A stretch of DNA of 27,392 nucleotides from Perkinsus marinus ATCC 50983 (GCF_000006405.1 NW_003200491.1:66244-93635); one strand, 5' to 3'; counted from the first letter of the stretch, positions 7,918-18,153 are shown. The notes: generated from the letters alone by a model not told the origin. A program made the numbers and translations.

Positions 7918-10323
7918 ATCTGTCCTACTGCTAGTAGAACCAATCTTATTGTGTATGATGATGTTGATGTTCAACCAATCGTATTTGAGTTTGAGATTAT
8001 CTCAATATATTTTCTTTTCACGTAACGGTCCATAGGGAGGCCACAGGATATCCTGAACTGCCTCCATTTGGGAGTATTCTGAAAAATTCTATTCAACTTG
8101 ATGTGGAAGAGCAACGCTGATTTCGAATGAATAATCCGTCACCGACTCGTCCTCTAGCAGTGATAAACTTGCGCGATTTAAAGAATCAAACTGGGAAACA
8201 CTTAACGACGTGAGAGGTTCAATCAGAAGGAAGATCCATCATCTCATTTCACTCGAGGCACGTTTCGCTATATCAGACGAGGATCATGCCTCTCTGTTTG
8301 ACCTAGGCTCTCCAATATCCATCTCTTGAAAACTGAGACATATTATAAGTGATAATGATACGAGTGATAGTTAATAGGCTGACGAGAGCATTATCACATA
8401 CAATACATTCAATGCATTTGGTCCCCTCATCGTCACTTATATCATTATATTAGCAAGGTAGCTAGGCTAGGCCTAAGCACAGCGTGTATGATATTGTGCA
8501 ATAGGGAGGATTGTGAAAAGAGTGGAGAAAGGTCTTAACCATTACCTCACTCGTCACACCTCGAGTCGCAGGGAAAGCTCATATTCGTAACCCCCTGCTG
8601 CACTGCCTCTTGCACTCACCAGATCACTCAAGCTCAAAAGTGCTGCGCTTTCGAAGTAGCGCTACTGATTTTCCAAGGCCGACCAAACATCATTAAAACA
8701 ATAGTAGCAGCATAATATTGCTAACCGTTAGAAGTACTGCATTAATTTCGGGGGAGGAGGGAAGCTAGCTCGGGAGGATACAACACATCCAACACTGTCT
8801 AGCACGCTGAGAAAGTTTAGATCTCAACTCTAGCTTCTCCTCTCCCAACGTAGCCGAGAAGTTACAGGTTGAGGACCAATCCCCAGAGCGTGTTAAGGAA
8901 GGCGGCTGTAGTGAACTCCCTCCGACAAGGATACCGTAATTTGTGATATTCTTGTGTCATTTTCTGAGCTAGGCTGTGCATTTGTCTTTCCTCGCTAGAT
9001 AATGTCATTTTAGTGTATTACGATACTGTGGTGTATATTTGAGCATTAGATCAGTATTTCTCCCTATATCCTTGTTACCGGCTTAAGCATTTGGTTTTGT
9101 TAAGTCAAGAGGGAGATCACAACAGGCACGACTTCAACTTTCAGCGGCTCGTTATAATCGGTTATTAACTCAGTTACAATGTTCCAATTGATGATGATAT
9201 CATCATTATTCATTGAGTAACGATTCACGTATTTGTAGGACAGGTCGAATTCCTAGTATATATAAATATGAGCTTCGTTGAGATGATCCAGCGGAACTAA
9301 AGTGATCATACTAATGACCTTATTTCAAACGTTTGACTGAGGAGAATAATCGTCTATGGTTGAGGAAGCCAAGCGGATACTCCTCAATTGATCATTAGCT
9401 ATGAACTATATCTTCTCGTAAGGTCCTCATCTTGTATTCGAAGCATCACAGTTGACGAGTAATTACTGCTTGCATCGTCCATCAGTCCTTACAACTCCAC
9501 AACTACTGCTCAGTCCAAATAGAACTCTGAATATCTTGTCGCGAGGAGGTATATTGCAAGGCGACGGGCACACACACGAATCTTGTGATACAGTGACAAG
9601 AAAAACCCTAAGGGCTTTGGTTGAACTAAGTCGGTGGAGATCATCTTCCCTACTTAGCCAGTGGATTCCATGATTTGAGAGCGATAAGGACACCAGTGTG
9701 TGTTACAGGGGATTGGAATGAAAATGACGGTACTCGAGTATCGTCCAATTGAATTGTGAAGGACTGACCCACTGAAAACACAACACTCGTAATGATAAGG
9801 AAATTTTGCGAGAGAAAGCGCTCATCATCTTATCGAAGCAAAACAAAACTAGCAGTGTGTACTCCAGAGAAGGGTGATTGCGAGTAACCCTCTGGGAATC
9901 CCATCCTGATTAAGAGGTCGATCCACGGCCGCTATCATTAAGAATGTGTCAAATGCCAGAGGACATGGGAATTCCCCCAACGCCGTTATTTGCCACCCAT
10001 GATGACGATTATCGAGAAACCAATAACACTCTGATGATTGAAGTAGCGCACAGGGACAACAGCTGAGAGACATCTATGAACCCCGGGAGGGCCTAAGAAG
10101 ACAACCATTACGTCCACCTGAATTGCTCTTCGAAATCCTCATTTTGGCGGGCACCCCGTGGCAGGGGAAGCCACTTCGGGCAAGACGCGGAAGTATTTGT
10201 CACAAACTGTGGCGCAGCTGACGATAAGATGGACATCCGCACGAATGAGAATTTCCCTGACGATTTGGTGAATGCCGGAGACACTCATACGCATTCTTTC
10301 CCAGTTGTGTCCTCTGCCTCCCC
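7918..10323 (+). other. 2.4 kb region with several protein-like fragments; hidden spliced gene or pseudogene
   Basis: There is no clean gene, but several open pieces on the plus strand read like protein: 8135-8329 (ends ...HASLFDLGSPISIS, then TGA), about 8818-8943 (ends CSELPPTRIP), about 9580-9670 (TRKTLRALVELSRWRS), and two that can be joined by a 41-base GT-AG intron around 9788-10062 (starts MIRKFCERKRSS, ends VAHRDNS). A further piece at about 10044-10215 contains LRPPELLFEILILAGTPW, which is F-box-like. Their order and strand agree. They could be exons of one unresolved gene or of a decayed one. No introner, MITE or palindrome copies were seen here. Confidence 0.35.
8135..8329 (+). pseudogene. 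Open 64-codon fragment without start codon
   Basis: Bounded by TAA upstream and TGA downstream. The composition is protein-like and it contains ARFKESNWETLNDVRGS and the segment ISLEARFAISDEDHAS. There is no ATG. A possible acceptor (CTCTAG) lies at about 8157. It is either an internal/last exon or a gene relic; function unknown. Confidence 0.35.
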
Positions 10324-11493
10324 ATGCTGCTGCTTCCAGTTGCTCTCCTGATTTGTATCTATAGTGACAAGGACAGGCTAGTACGAGGAGCCCTCGGAGG
10401 AAGCGAGGACAGCGCTCTCCACGACAGCACCAACAAAGGCCAGACAGACGGTGAATCGCCTTTCGTCCGTGCTTACAGTTTACCTCCGGGCAAGATTCTC
10501 AAAGGTGGCCGCCGTAAAGTGAAGAATAAGGAGAGTCCATCATCATCGCCATTATCAACGTCTCAACCAGCTGGCATGTTTATCAGAGGGTTTATGCGTC
10601 GATCTCTTGAAAGAATAAAACCATCCGTTGCTCAGCCAAGAGCGGCTTCGACTAACGATGTGACCGACGGCAAATCTGTGGCGGTTTCGAAGGAGAAGAA
10701 GAAAAGGCTTTCATCTGTTAAAGAAATCAAAGACATCTTGGATTGCGACAGGCCGGCTGACGTTTATTGTCGCTTTCATGACTCTGAGTCCGTCCTATGT
10801 TTTGCCAAACTACCAGGCGGCGATTTCACTGATGTTTTCTATCATCATTTACGGAGTAATAAGACCCAAAGCTGTCAAGTCCTGACTTATCCAAGCTACC
10901 ACGCCAAGAAAGGGGAGTGCTACAAAAACCCAGCAAAGCTTGAGGCCAAGTGGACGGAGGCAGTGGAAGAGGCGAATACTAGCAGCAAAGGTTGGGAGAA
11001 ATCCAAAGCGCGAGATATTGAGAAGTTCCGTCATCTGATTCCCCTCCAGTGCGACATCGACATTGAAGGCATATCCTTCGACGTCAGCGCTATCTATGTC
11101 AAGTTTCCTACTGCTTTCAACGGCACCTTGAGCATCGCTTTTTTCAAAAGCCCTGAGGAGCCGTATAAAATTTTGGAGTTCACTCGCGCTTACCCGACTC
11201 ATCTGGCAAGATATGAACTAAGGTATCACAGTCTTGAGCCTCCTATCGATATTGGGGCCGGCACTTTCGGTAATCTACACATGAGAGCTCATGTGTCTTA
11301 CGATGGAAAGAAAATCGATGTCACTCTGCCAAAGGATTATGTCTTCTTTTTCAAGACAAGCTCCGGAGAACAAAGCGGTTCGAAAGACCAAATGTTTATC
11401 TTTCTCTTGGGGGAATATAATAAAACGTTTGCCGTTATGAAGTTCGGTGACAAATGGGCGTTGATGACGGATGAAGCCGTTACTGAACGTTAA
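10324..11493 (+). CDS. Predicted secreted protein, member 2 of the tandem family (389 aa, no introns)
   Basis: The ATG at 10324 opens a short hydrophobic signal (MLLLPVALLICIYS). A basic, Ser-rich linker follows to about residue 145 (RRKVKNKESPSSS, MRRSLERIKPS, KEKKKRLSS). The domain from about 146 to the end matches member 1 closely: PADVYCRFHDSESVLCFAK, GGDFTDVFYHH, SC.VLTYPSY, FRHLIPLQCDIDIEGISF and FAVMKFGDKWALM. The two cysteines in DVYC...LC, the SC pair partner and the CDI cysteine are shared with member 1, which suggests conserved disulfides. Lengths and spacing fit an old duplication followed by divergence of the N-terminal linker. Function unknown. Confidence 0.85.
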   Translation: MLLLPVALLICIYSDKDRLVRGALGGSEDSALHDSTNKGQTDGESPFVRAYSLPPGKILKGGRRKVKNKESPSSSPLSTSQPAGMFIRGFMRRSLERIKPSVAQPRAASTNDVTDGKSVAVSKEKKKRLSSVKEIKDILDCDRPADVYCRFHDSESVLCFAKLPGGDFTDVFYHHLRSNKTQSCQVLTYPSYHAKKGECYKNPAKLEAKWTEAVEEANTSSKGWEKSKARDIEKFRHLIPLQCDIDIEGISFDVSAIYVKFPTAFNGTLSIAFFKSPEEPYKILEFTRAYPTHLARYELRYHSLEPPIDIGAGTFGNLHMRAHVSYDGKKIDVTLPKDYVFFFKTSSGEQSGSKDQMFIFLLGEYNKTFAVMKFGDKWALMTDEAVTER

Positions 11494-11910
11494 CTGCACG
11501 TATGCTAATATGGCCACTCATGAGATGTTCTTCATTTGTTGTTGTTATCTGTTAGAATGACCATAATCTGTAGAGTTGATTATAACATCAATTCATCCCA
11601 CCAAGGTTAGAGGATAACTCTGCTTACCTCACTATATTATACGCACACGACTCAGGGTAGGAGTGTAAGAAACCTTCCCAACAGCCCAGCTATTGATCAT
11701 GCCATGTGATCGACTATCAATGATTTAAGCTACTGTACATCACTTGAGTATTGCTAAAGGCGAGCATCCATGAAAGCGAGACTGGACACGTCCAAGCAGT
11801 TTTCGAGCGCCCAACTTCCGGAACAATCACGCATTCTTCACTCTGTTGCAACGCGCAATTCCTCCACACTTCGAGCGAAATTCAATTCCCCTCAAGCTCT
11901 ACTCTCCAAG
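11494..11910. other. Spacer between secreted-protein members 2 and 3
   Basis: No gene or repeat was recognised. The frame of member 3 stays open back to an ATG at 11770, so the right 140 bases could code for an N-terminal extension, but that would bury the signal peptide. Confidence 0.5.
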
Positions 11911-12771
11911 ATGTTCTCCATCATCACTGTCGTATTCAGTGTCACCATCTGTGTCACCACTGAAGGCAGAAGTTTTCTCCGCTTCAAAGTGGGTGGCAGC
12001 AGAGGGCGGAGCCAACTCTCGAGAGAGCTGTCGTGGCTAGCCAGTGAACCACCCAAGCCCGATTCCTTCCTCAACGACGATCTCTATTGTGTATTTAACG
12101 ATGAAGATGAAGCCCTATGTGCCGTCAGAACTCATCACGGTAATGTTCACAGTCTTCTTGCTTACAACACAACCGGCTTTAATAGACGCACGCAGAGCGT
12201 CTCAGTGACAACCTATCCAAACGTCATCGATCCTCCAAAAGCTAAAGGGACCATCAAAAGTTATCTATTTAAGCTTAAGGGTTCAAGGGCCGAGAATAAC
12301 TTGCGGTCGACCATGGAAGCTCCCCTTAAGCAAAACTACGATATCATCTTGAAACAGAGTCTCATGGGGTTTGACCAGATCGATATGAGCAAGAACCCTA
12401 AAATGACATCCAGCGATCCCGAAAGGTACCTGGACTTCACCTTCTTGTCTTTTCCCCCCGTCACCCCCAAGACCTATCGCTTATTCAAAGTGGAGAGGAT
12501 TTCTGCGGAGCATGTGGCCTACGCCGGGGAGTTCGCGTGTCAAGATCCTGAATCGCAACTCATACCGGTTGGGGAAGGGTATCACATCACAGTAGACCAG
12601 AGGATGAGCGCTGATCTCGAGAAGTCCTATATAGACGATCGCCTTTGGTGGTTTTCGGGAAGCAGGTTCTACTACGACTTCTTCTTCCGGTTCCCCCATG
12701 GCACTTACGGGTTCCTAGCAGGCTATGGTGATAACAAGTATGTGATCTTGAGAGAGCGGTGGTATGTGTGA
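11911..12771 (+). CDS. Predicted secreted protein, divergent member 3 of the tandem family (286 aa, no introns)
   Basis: The start at 11911 opens the signal peptide MFSIITVVFSVTICVTTEG; an upstream in-frame ATG at 11770 would give 333 aa without an N-terminal signal. The basic linker of members 1 and 2 is almost gone, and the domain starts near residue 55. It keeps DLYCVFNDEDEALC (the first two cysteines), SVTTYPN, and a C-terminal block ending DNKYVILRERW that lines up with the AVMKYGEKW block of its relatives. The SC and CDI cysteines of the other members are missing. It ends 101 bases before the 3' end of the convergent minus-strand gene. Family function unknown. Confidence 0.8.
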   Translation: MFSIITVVFSVTICVTTEGRSFLRFKVGGSRGRSQLSRELSWLASEPPKPDSFLNDDLYCVFNDEDEALCAVRTHHGNVHSLLAYNTTGFNRRTQSVSVTTYPNVIDPPKAKGTIKSYLFKLKGSRAENNLRSTMEAPLKQNYDIILKQSLMGFDQIDMSKNPKMTSSDPERYLDFTFLSFPPVTPKTYRLFKVERISAEHVAYAGEFACQDPESQLIPVGEGYHITVDQRMSADLEKSYIDDRLWWFSGSRFYYDFFFRFPHGTYGFLAGYGDNKYVILRERWYV

Positions 12772-12872
12772 CGAATGCTTATCGTTGATGTTATTGTCGC
12801 CATTGTTGTTGTTGTTATCATATCATCGTAGTGTTACTAGTCAACACAACACGAATCTTAACAGGGGAAATA

Positions 12873-14616
12873 TCAAGACACGAAAATATTTAGCGCAATA
12901 TGTAGTTGCGAGCAGATGTCTGAAGCGATACAGGACCACAGGTTCGAAGCCGCCAGACATCGAATTTCCCACCTAGGATGAGAGCTAGTGCTCGAAGTCT
13001 GTCAATATGCTTCCCACAAGAATCCTCATCAATGAGAATCCAAACCGCCTCGGGCATTGGGTCGGTGATAGTTGGCAAAGAAAGGATAAGCTCAACGATG
13101 TCATGAGATTCGCTGCTGCCCTCTCTCGAAGTGTACCTGATTCATGTTTGAAAATAATCTAACCGGGAGTCGAACCTCGGACTTCTGCACTGAAGCATAA
13201 CTTTCTACCAATAGACCAAACCGACAGATACTCACCACACTTCAATATCCCCTATCTCGTCATGGAGGGATATCTCGCTATTCTGAAGGACGGATCTCAA
13301 GCCGGCAGGATGGGCGATAATCACCTGCGAGTGTTTCAGCGATCGAAAAGGAGACTTATGTCACCAATCTTTCGTTTGAATTCAAATATTTTCGCCTCTC
13401 TAACATTAAAGTCAACTCCTTGCTGTTCAGAAAGTTACCAATCGACATTTTCGGAGAGAAATAACTTTCTGCTGGTTTCGATTGTGATCCGATCTGATGA
13501 GACGGGAAGATGCAAATACAGGCGGAATCGGGACTAGTGTGTGGAAACATCAATTGACCGACGAGATTTGGTGGAAATTCACCCGTCAGCAGATTGAGTA
13601 CTAGATGATACGCCTAATAGGCCAGGCCCAGGATGGTCGAAGATGAGCTCGGAATGACTGGTGCTAGGATCGAACCAGGAATCTTTCGATTACCCACATA
13701 ATGCGGGCTACACTACGCAACGTTGTGGATTGACTTACTAAACAAGAGCACCAATGAGCATCAAAACGAGTATTTTACACCAGTTCGGTGAAAAAGGATT
13801 ATACGTTGTGGCGAAAAGGCGCCTTTAGCCGAAATACTCTAAGTTGACGCAGACACATCATCTGCTCAGTGTTGTTATTACGCGGGTAAGGAGACGAGAA
13901 TCTGAGAAAGAAAAATTAATTCAAAACCTACCTATGGCGTTTATGTTATTAGATTGACATAGAAATGATAGTATTCAATTATACGTGCTCCAATTTAACT
14001 TGGAAAGATCGAAAGAATAATATCAACATGTTTCACGTCGACCGAGAATCCCGACGCTTTTTTTCCGAAAAAAGTCATTGAAAATTACAACAAGGTGATG
14101 ATAACACTCACCGGGTAAATCTCGATCGACTAGAATGGTCAGGAATGGTATAGCTGATGGGTTACTGTACCTAACATCGACATGAAATAATATCTTGTGC
14201 ATGCGTGCAAGATTCATACCAGCTTATTGTGCCATCTGGATGGACAACAGCTGCTGTAATATCTTCTTCTTTTTCAAATATATCTAGAGAAGGGGGACGA
14301 CGTTTCGGTGTTCTGAAAGAGTAAAGACATATTTTCATGTCGATTTAATAAAGTAAAGGAATGAGCCCAGTATGGTAATTAAGTTGACTGTGGAGGATTA
14401 AGATAACAAGTCTAGGGGTACTTACGTTGAACTCTTCCGACTTGCCCCTTCTGGGGATGTATGCTCAAGCTCGATTGGACTCTGAAAATTTATTCATGCA
14501 CAGCCGACTCAGCACCCAGGCCTTACCTGATTCGAAGTTTTCTCGGAAATACTGTACTCAGTAGCGTTGGCCTGGACAGCCCCACTCTCACATCGACAAG
14601 ATGGTGTAGTAGACAT
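12873..14616 (-). CDS. Hypothetical protein, 9 exons, 248 aa
   Basis: Exons in order: 14527-14616, 14426-14481, 14220-14312, 14112-14170, 13882-13901, 13365-13493, 13236-13324, 12973-13136, 12873-12919; CDS 747 bases, all GT-AG. I do not recognise the family. The first 60 residues are polar (SPIELEHTSPEGASRK); then come AAVVHPDGTISW, AIPFLTILVDRDLP, LVIIAHPAGLRSVLQ and EAVWILIDEDSCGKH, suggesting an alpha/beta soluble domain, with a hydrophobic end. No signal peptide or membrane span is clear. The start is the first ATG after an in-frame TAG. The 20-base exon 5 is the weakest part. Introns 5, 7 and 8 contain tRNA-derived sequence, and intron 3 contains a GCACGCATGC palindrome. It is convergent with secreted-protein member 3. 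A further minus-strand open piece at 14779-14847 (starts MSTSWNRAAE) may be an upstream exon. Confidence 0.7.
12935..12972 (+). repeat. tRNA-like B-box in intron 8 of the 12873-14616 gene
   Basis: CACAGGTTCGAAGCC is a B-box/T-arm sequence, antisense to the gene, filling most of the 53-base intron 12920-12972. It is too short to be a tRNA. Confidence 0.5.
13150..13235 (-). repeat. tRNA-Glu-like sequence making up intron 7 of the 12873-14616 gene
   Basis: The 99-base intron (13137-13235) is nearly all tRNA-like. It has an A box TGGTCTATTGG and a B box GAGGTTCGACTCCCGG, close to the tRNA-Glu pattern TGGTCTAGTGG...GGTTCGACTCCCGG. The T stem has an extra base and the acceptor stem does not pair, so it is a tRNA-derived element, not a tRNA gene. 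GT and AG lie just outside the tRNA-like part. Confidence 0.7.
13661..13733 (-). repeat. tRNA-derived sequence in intron 5 of the 12873-14616 gene
   Basis: The minus strand has a D-arm-like GCGTAGTGTAG and a B box CTGGTTCGATCCTAGC separated by about 45 bases, as in tRNA-Val/Ile-like molecules. The ends do not pair into an acceptor stem. It is a relic or SINE head. Confidence 0.55.
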
Positions 14617-15616
14617 AATAGTGTGCTATAGACAACACTACGAAAGATCCCTGGATCCACTCCCAGTCGAGTCATTATTCTCATCCACTTATTTGAGAAA
14701 TTATTCCACAAGATGCTCCAACTCAAAACCCAAATTTACACAAAAATGAAGGGTAATACTCAACGCGTTATGTATAATTTACAACATATCTTCCTCGACA
14801 ATATTCCGACAAGACAATTCGGCAGCCCTGTTCCAAGATGTACTCATAGACAACTCAAGAAACAGTTTCACTTCCGAAAAAACCTTCAACTTGATACCAC
14901 AGCGATACTGCGATACTAACACCAAATGAATGATGAGGACGAATCATTCACATATACTTTAATTAAATGACGAGTTATTATTATTCAGCTATCCAGACAA
15001 TGGTACTCATGCGAATGATCATTGATAAGGATGTGATAACTCGAACAACAAGTACTGTCATTTTCAATACACTGAAGGCGCTACTGCCCGAAACTTTGTA
15101 ACAATATTTCCCTCGACGATTGGGGTGATAATGATAATGTGATGAGTGATGAGAAGAAGACTGGTAATACTACAATTCACAATTACTATATAAATAACAG
15201 AGTTAATTCCGAGGAAAAACGTAATGAGGGAAACATTATCATAACAATCCACATTCATGGAGGATACTCTACAAGAGTCTAATACAGAAAATATGTTGTG
15301 AGCATCATCACTTCAACTGATAATAATAATACTTACACAGTCACAACATCCATACAGCATTGATTTAATTACGGTATTTGATACTGGTGATGATAGTGAA
15401 GGCAAAAGAGACCATTAAGGTCAATCACTATGATGATGATGATGAGCATCGAAGAATCGATAAATCGACCAATACGTCAAACAATGACCACCACCACCCA
15501 CGATGACCAGATCCATCTATACCGAAAAAATGGAGAAACTAAGAATGATACTTCGAGTTAGTGTTGTTGTTGTAAGACCAGTTATGATATGTGATAGTAG
15601 TAGTAGTAGTAGTAGC

Positions 15617-15675
<59 letters not shown>

Positions 15676-15676
15676 C

Positions 15677-15738
<62 letters not shown>

Positions 15739-15739
15739 C

Positions 15740-15831
<92 letters not shown>

Positions 15832-16104
15832 CAGTAGTAGTAGTAGTAGTAGTAGTAGTTTTACAACTTCTCGAGAGGAATCAATGGTAACATAATGATC
15901 ATAATTATGATAGGAAAAACTGCACGCTTCGAGGACTTCACGAAAGCGGACAGGGAAACTTGAAACTCTTCTTCCACTTCATCACCCGCAGTCAAGAGCC
16001 TACAGCTGAGGTTTTGTTCTTGTTGTTGTTGTTTTTGAGTTATTATCATGCACTAGGGCATGAAGTAATATAATATTCCCGAATCATTGAGATGAAAACA
16101 CCAT
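14617..16104. other. AT-rich intergenic region with microsatellite
   Basis: Apart from the possible exon 14779-14847 (minus) and the TAG repeat, no gene is supported. A minus-strand open stretch at 15861-16049 includes an acidic protein-like segment (DEVEEEFQVSLSAFVKSS). It could be an extra 3' exon of the neighbouring gene, but no splice path in frame was found. Confidence 0.5.
15595..15860. repeat. TAG/CTA trinucleotide microsatellite, about 88 units
   Basis: Uninterrupted TAG repeats apart from four single-base T-to-C changes (CAG units) at 15616, 15676, 15739 and 15832. Both long open frames across it encode only Ser or Val runs and are artefacts of the repeat. Confidence 0.97.
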
Positions 16105-17499
16105 TTAGGCGCTTCCATTCCGGACTTGACAGTCAACATCATCTGGAGAGAGCCTGAATTAAAAACAATGCACCTCCCAAGAATAGAACCCACAACCTCC
16201 CGGATACAATAACTCGGTTAAGCGCTCAACGACTCGACCACCTAGCAACATATTTTCACTCACTTCTGAATTCTCCCATCATCAACTCCAGTGATGCCTT
16301 CATCATCTGTTATAATCCTAAGACAATAACAACATGCTAAAGTCATCGCCACAATTTCCTTGCCGCTGCCCGGTTCAAACAGCAGTAACTTATACTCGTT
16401 TTCCACACATGAAAACTAAACCATTAAGTGAATCGATTATTTATCCTTCCAATTTTGAGAGTTCGAAGAATATCCAATTTCACTAACCTCATAAATGTAA
16501 TAACAATGTGAATCGGCTGATGGCGCTCAGAAGCGTTTTCCCAGTCCATAAATCTACTTCATGTTTTCAAAAACACGAGTTCACATAACTATGTTTCAAC
16601 TAGTGATAATTCAATCTTACTAATCGAGTACTACAAACAGATGTTCACTTTAGAAGTTATATTATGGTGAAGTTTCAACAATCTCGGATATTTACGAAGT
16701 AGAAATTCAAATCGAAATCGACTAAAATTGTGATCATCTTTTCAACTCATTCGCGAAAGAAAATTCCCTCAACGCTATAAATGAGTTCCGCGAAATCCAA
16801 TGATAAAAAAACTCGCGTATGAATTTTCTGATTTCTCTTCATTAAAAATATCAATCCGCAACTTACTCTATTTTCACAAACCTTTCCCTCCGATGACGAT
16901 GTCGTCCATCACCAGCTCGGCGCTTCTCAACCAACTTTCTATCCCTCATATTTGCCGATCTTGAAGATTCTCTGGAGACCGAGCTCGACCTAATATACAA
17001 CAAAAGATTCTTACGCACAGCGAAGAATATCTATCGTTTTTCACGGGGAAGCAAATTCTGAAACTATACATGTAAATGCTCATATTATAAATGTTTACCA
17101 AAACTTCTACAACTCGAATATTGCGATTTCAGTATAGTTTTCCGTGAAATTTTTCCCCATTTTTTCCATAAATTCCGATTCCCAACTCACTTATCACTCT
17201 CCAACTTGTGGACAGTTTGAATACCCGAATTGTGATGACGACGCTCAGCCAGAGGAAGATAAAACAGCGGCCTGGATAGGAGAATCTTAGGTTCACCACG
17301 GTAAGATACAAAACAGGTTACCCCATCTCGTCATCATCATCATCCTCTACAATCAACATTCTTCCACGGCAACTTGCATCATGTGAGTTCTAAAGATAAT
17401 CTTCGCTGTGCGATACTAAGATACTCCTTTCACCCTCACCTTATCTGGATTCCTAGGAAGCCCGTTCACTTGAGAATCAACAACCACAGCAATTGGCAT
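16105..17499 (-). CDS. Hypothetical protein, 7 exons, 177 aa (possibly the 3' half of a longer gene)
   Basis: Exons in order: 17440-17499, 17322-17389, 17191-17271, 16882-16989, 16488-16553, 16264-16365, 16105-16153; CDS 534 bases with GT-AG introns. No known family recognised. The product starts MPIAVVVDSQVNG, then has an acidic run (MLIVEDDDDDE), a Ser/Arg-rich basic middle (REKRRAGDG-like, HRHRRE), and a more hydrophobic end containing IVAMTLACCYCLRIITDDEG. There is no signal peptide. Intron 2 is an introner-like element in antisense, intron 1 mixes an introner piece with a CGCACAGCGAAGAT motif, and intron 6 is a tRNA-Leu/Ser-like sequence. Exon 1 can also be entered in frame from an upstream exon, so the ATG at 17499 may be internal and this gene may join the model at 18436-19323. 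Confidence 0.65.
16176..16243 (-). repeat. tRNA-Leu/Ser-like sequence in intron 6 of the 16105-17499 gene
   Basis: The minus strand shows GGTGGTCGAGTCGTTGAGCG (A-box/D-arm of Leu/Ser type) and GTGGGTTCTATTCTTGG (B box), filling the 110-base intron 16154-16263. The stems are degenerate. Confidence 0.6.
17272..17321 (-). repeat. Introner-like element forming intron 2 of the 16105-17499 gene (50 bases, antisense)
   Basis: GTAACCTGTTTTGTATCTTAC, spacer, GAACCTAAGATTC, CCAG. The intron has essentially no sequence outside the element, apart from the acceptor tract. Confidence 0.85.
17390..17439 (-). repeat. Composite introner-like intron (intron 1 of the 16105-17499 gene)
   Basis: A 50-base intron containing AGTATCTTAG and then CGCACAGCGAAGAT. 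The second motif recurs near 17018, 18990, 26335 and 26478, also in introns or spacers. Confidence 0.55.
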
Positions 17500-17640
17500 C
17501 TTTAAAGAAAATAAATGAAAACTTCCTATCACCAAAAGTATATATATATCATACCAAACGACCACTCATCGATTAATAGATACCCTTTTAATATGCGCAC
17601 GCGTGCAAAACATGCACGCCTTAAAAAATATGAAAATTCA

Positions 17641-17775
17641 CCTGTTGATGATGACGATAGGAAAATTTTGAGGAAATTTCGGGAAAATTTCTTATTGATT
17701 TCTGTACAATTCTACCCGAATTCATATGTCTTTCGAAACTCCCGAGGAAAGCGAACATATATTCCTCCAACACTG
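17641..17775 (-). repeat. Interspersed repeat family R3, minus-strand copy
   Basis: Read on the minus strand it begins GTTGGAGGAATATATGTTCG, continues CTTTCCTCGGGAGTTTCG and ATATGAATTCGGGTAGAATT, and ends near TCATCATCAACAG. Confidence 0.6.
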
Positions 17776-17929
17776 TACCCAATACCACACTTCAGCTTAG
17801 CCATCACAGGTTCGATCCTCGGCACCTGCATTTTTCCGCTACCAACTTCGCGAATTTATTGAAAATTCTCATCAACTATTCTGGTCGATGACAACGATAA
17901 ATTTATTTTTCATTTTTGAATACTCATAC

Positions 17930-18014
17930 CATAAATCGTTTCCCATGCAAATTCCTGAGCAATTTGAGAAGCCATATATTCCAACACTAATTCTTCACGA
18001 AATTCATAAAGTGA
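17930..18014 (-). CDS. Orphan internal exon of a minus-strand gene (85 bases)
   Basis: Flanked by a GGCAG acceptor and a GTATGAG donor, it codes for SLYEFREELVLEYMASQIAQ and then EFAWETIY, with clearly protein-like helix-forming composition. A palindrome-type intron precedes it. It can be continued in frame through a short piece ending AAAATGCAG (followed by GTGCCGAGG) into exon 1 of the 16105-17499 model, so it may connect that model with the one at 18436-19323. The upstream link is unresolved. Confidence 0.55.
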
Positions 18015-18153
18015 CTGCCTACAGGTTATATAGATTTCAGACGATAATCGATCACGTGATCGATTTGTCCAAGTTCATAAATATATATATTCCACGCCGA
18101 GATGGAACTCGCGACCAATTATTTTAAGGAGAATCTTATGATTGCCACATAGG

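Noticed and set aside
11770-11910. Upstream ATG start for secreted member 3 (333 aa)
   Set aside because: It would place the hydrophobic signal segment about 47 residues in; the start at 11911 gives a standard signal peptide like its paralogues.
13150-13235. Functional tRNA-Glu gene on the minus strand
   Set aside because: A and B boxes are good, but the T stem has an inserted base, the acceptor stem does not pair and the anticodon stem is poor; the segment coincides with an intron.
15503-15895. Long open frames encoding poly-Ser and poly-Val
   Set aside because: Pure TAG microsatellite read in two frames; no start context, domain or flanking exon supports translation.
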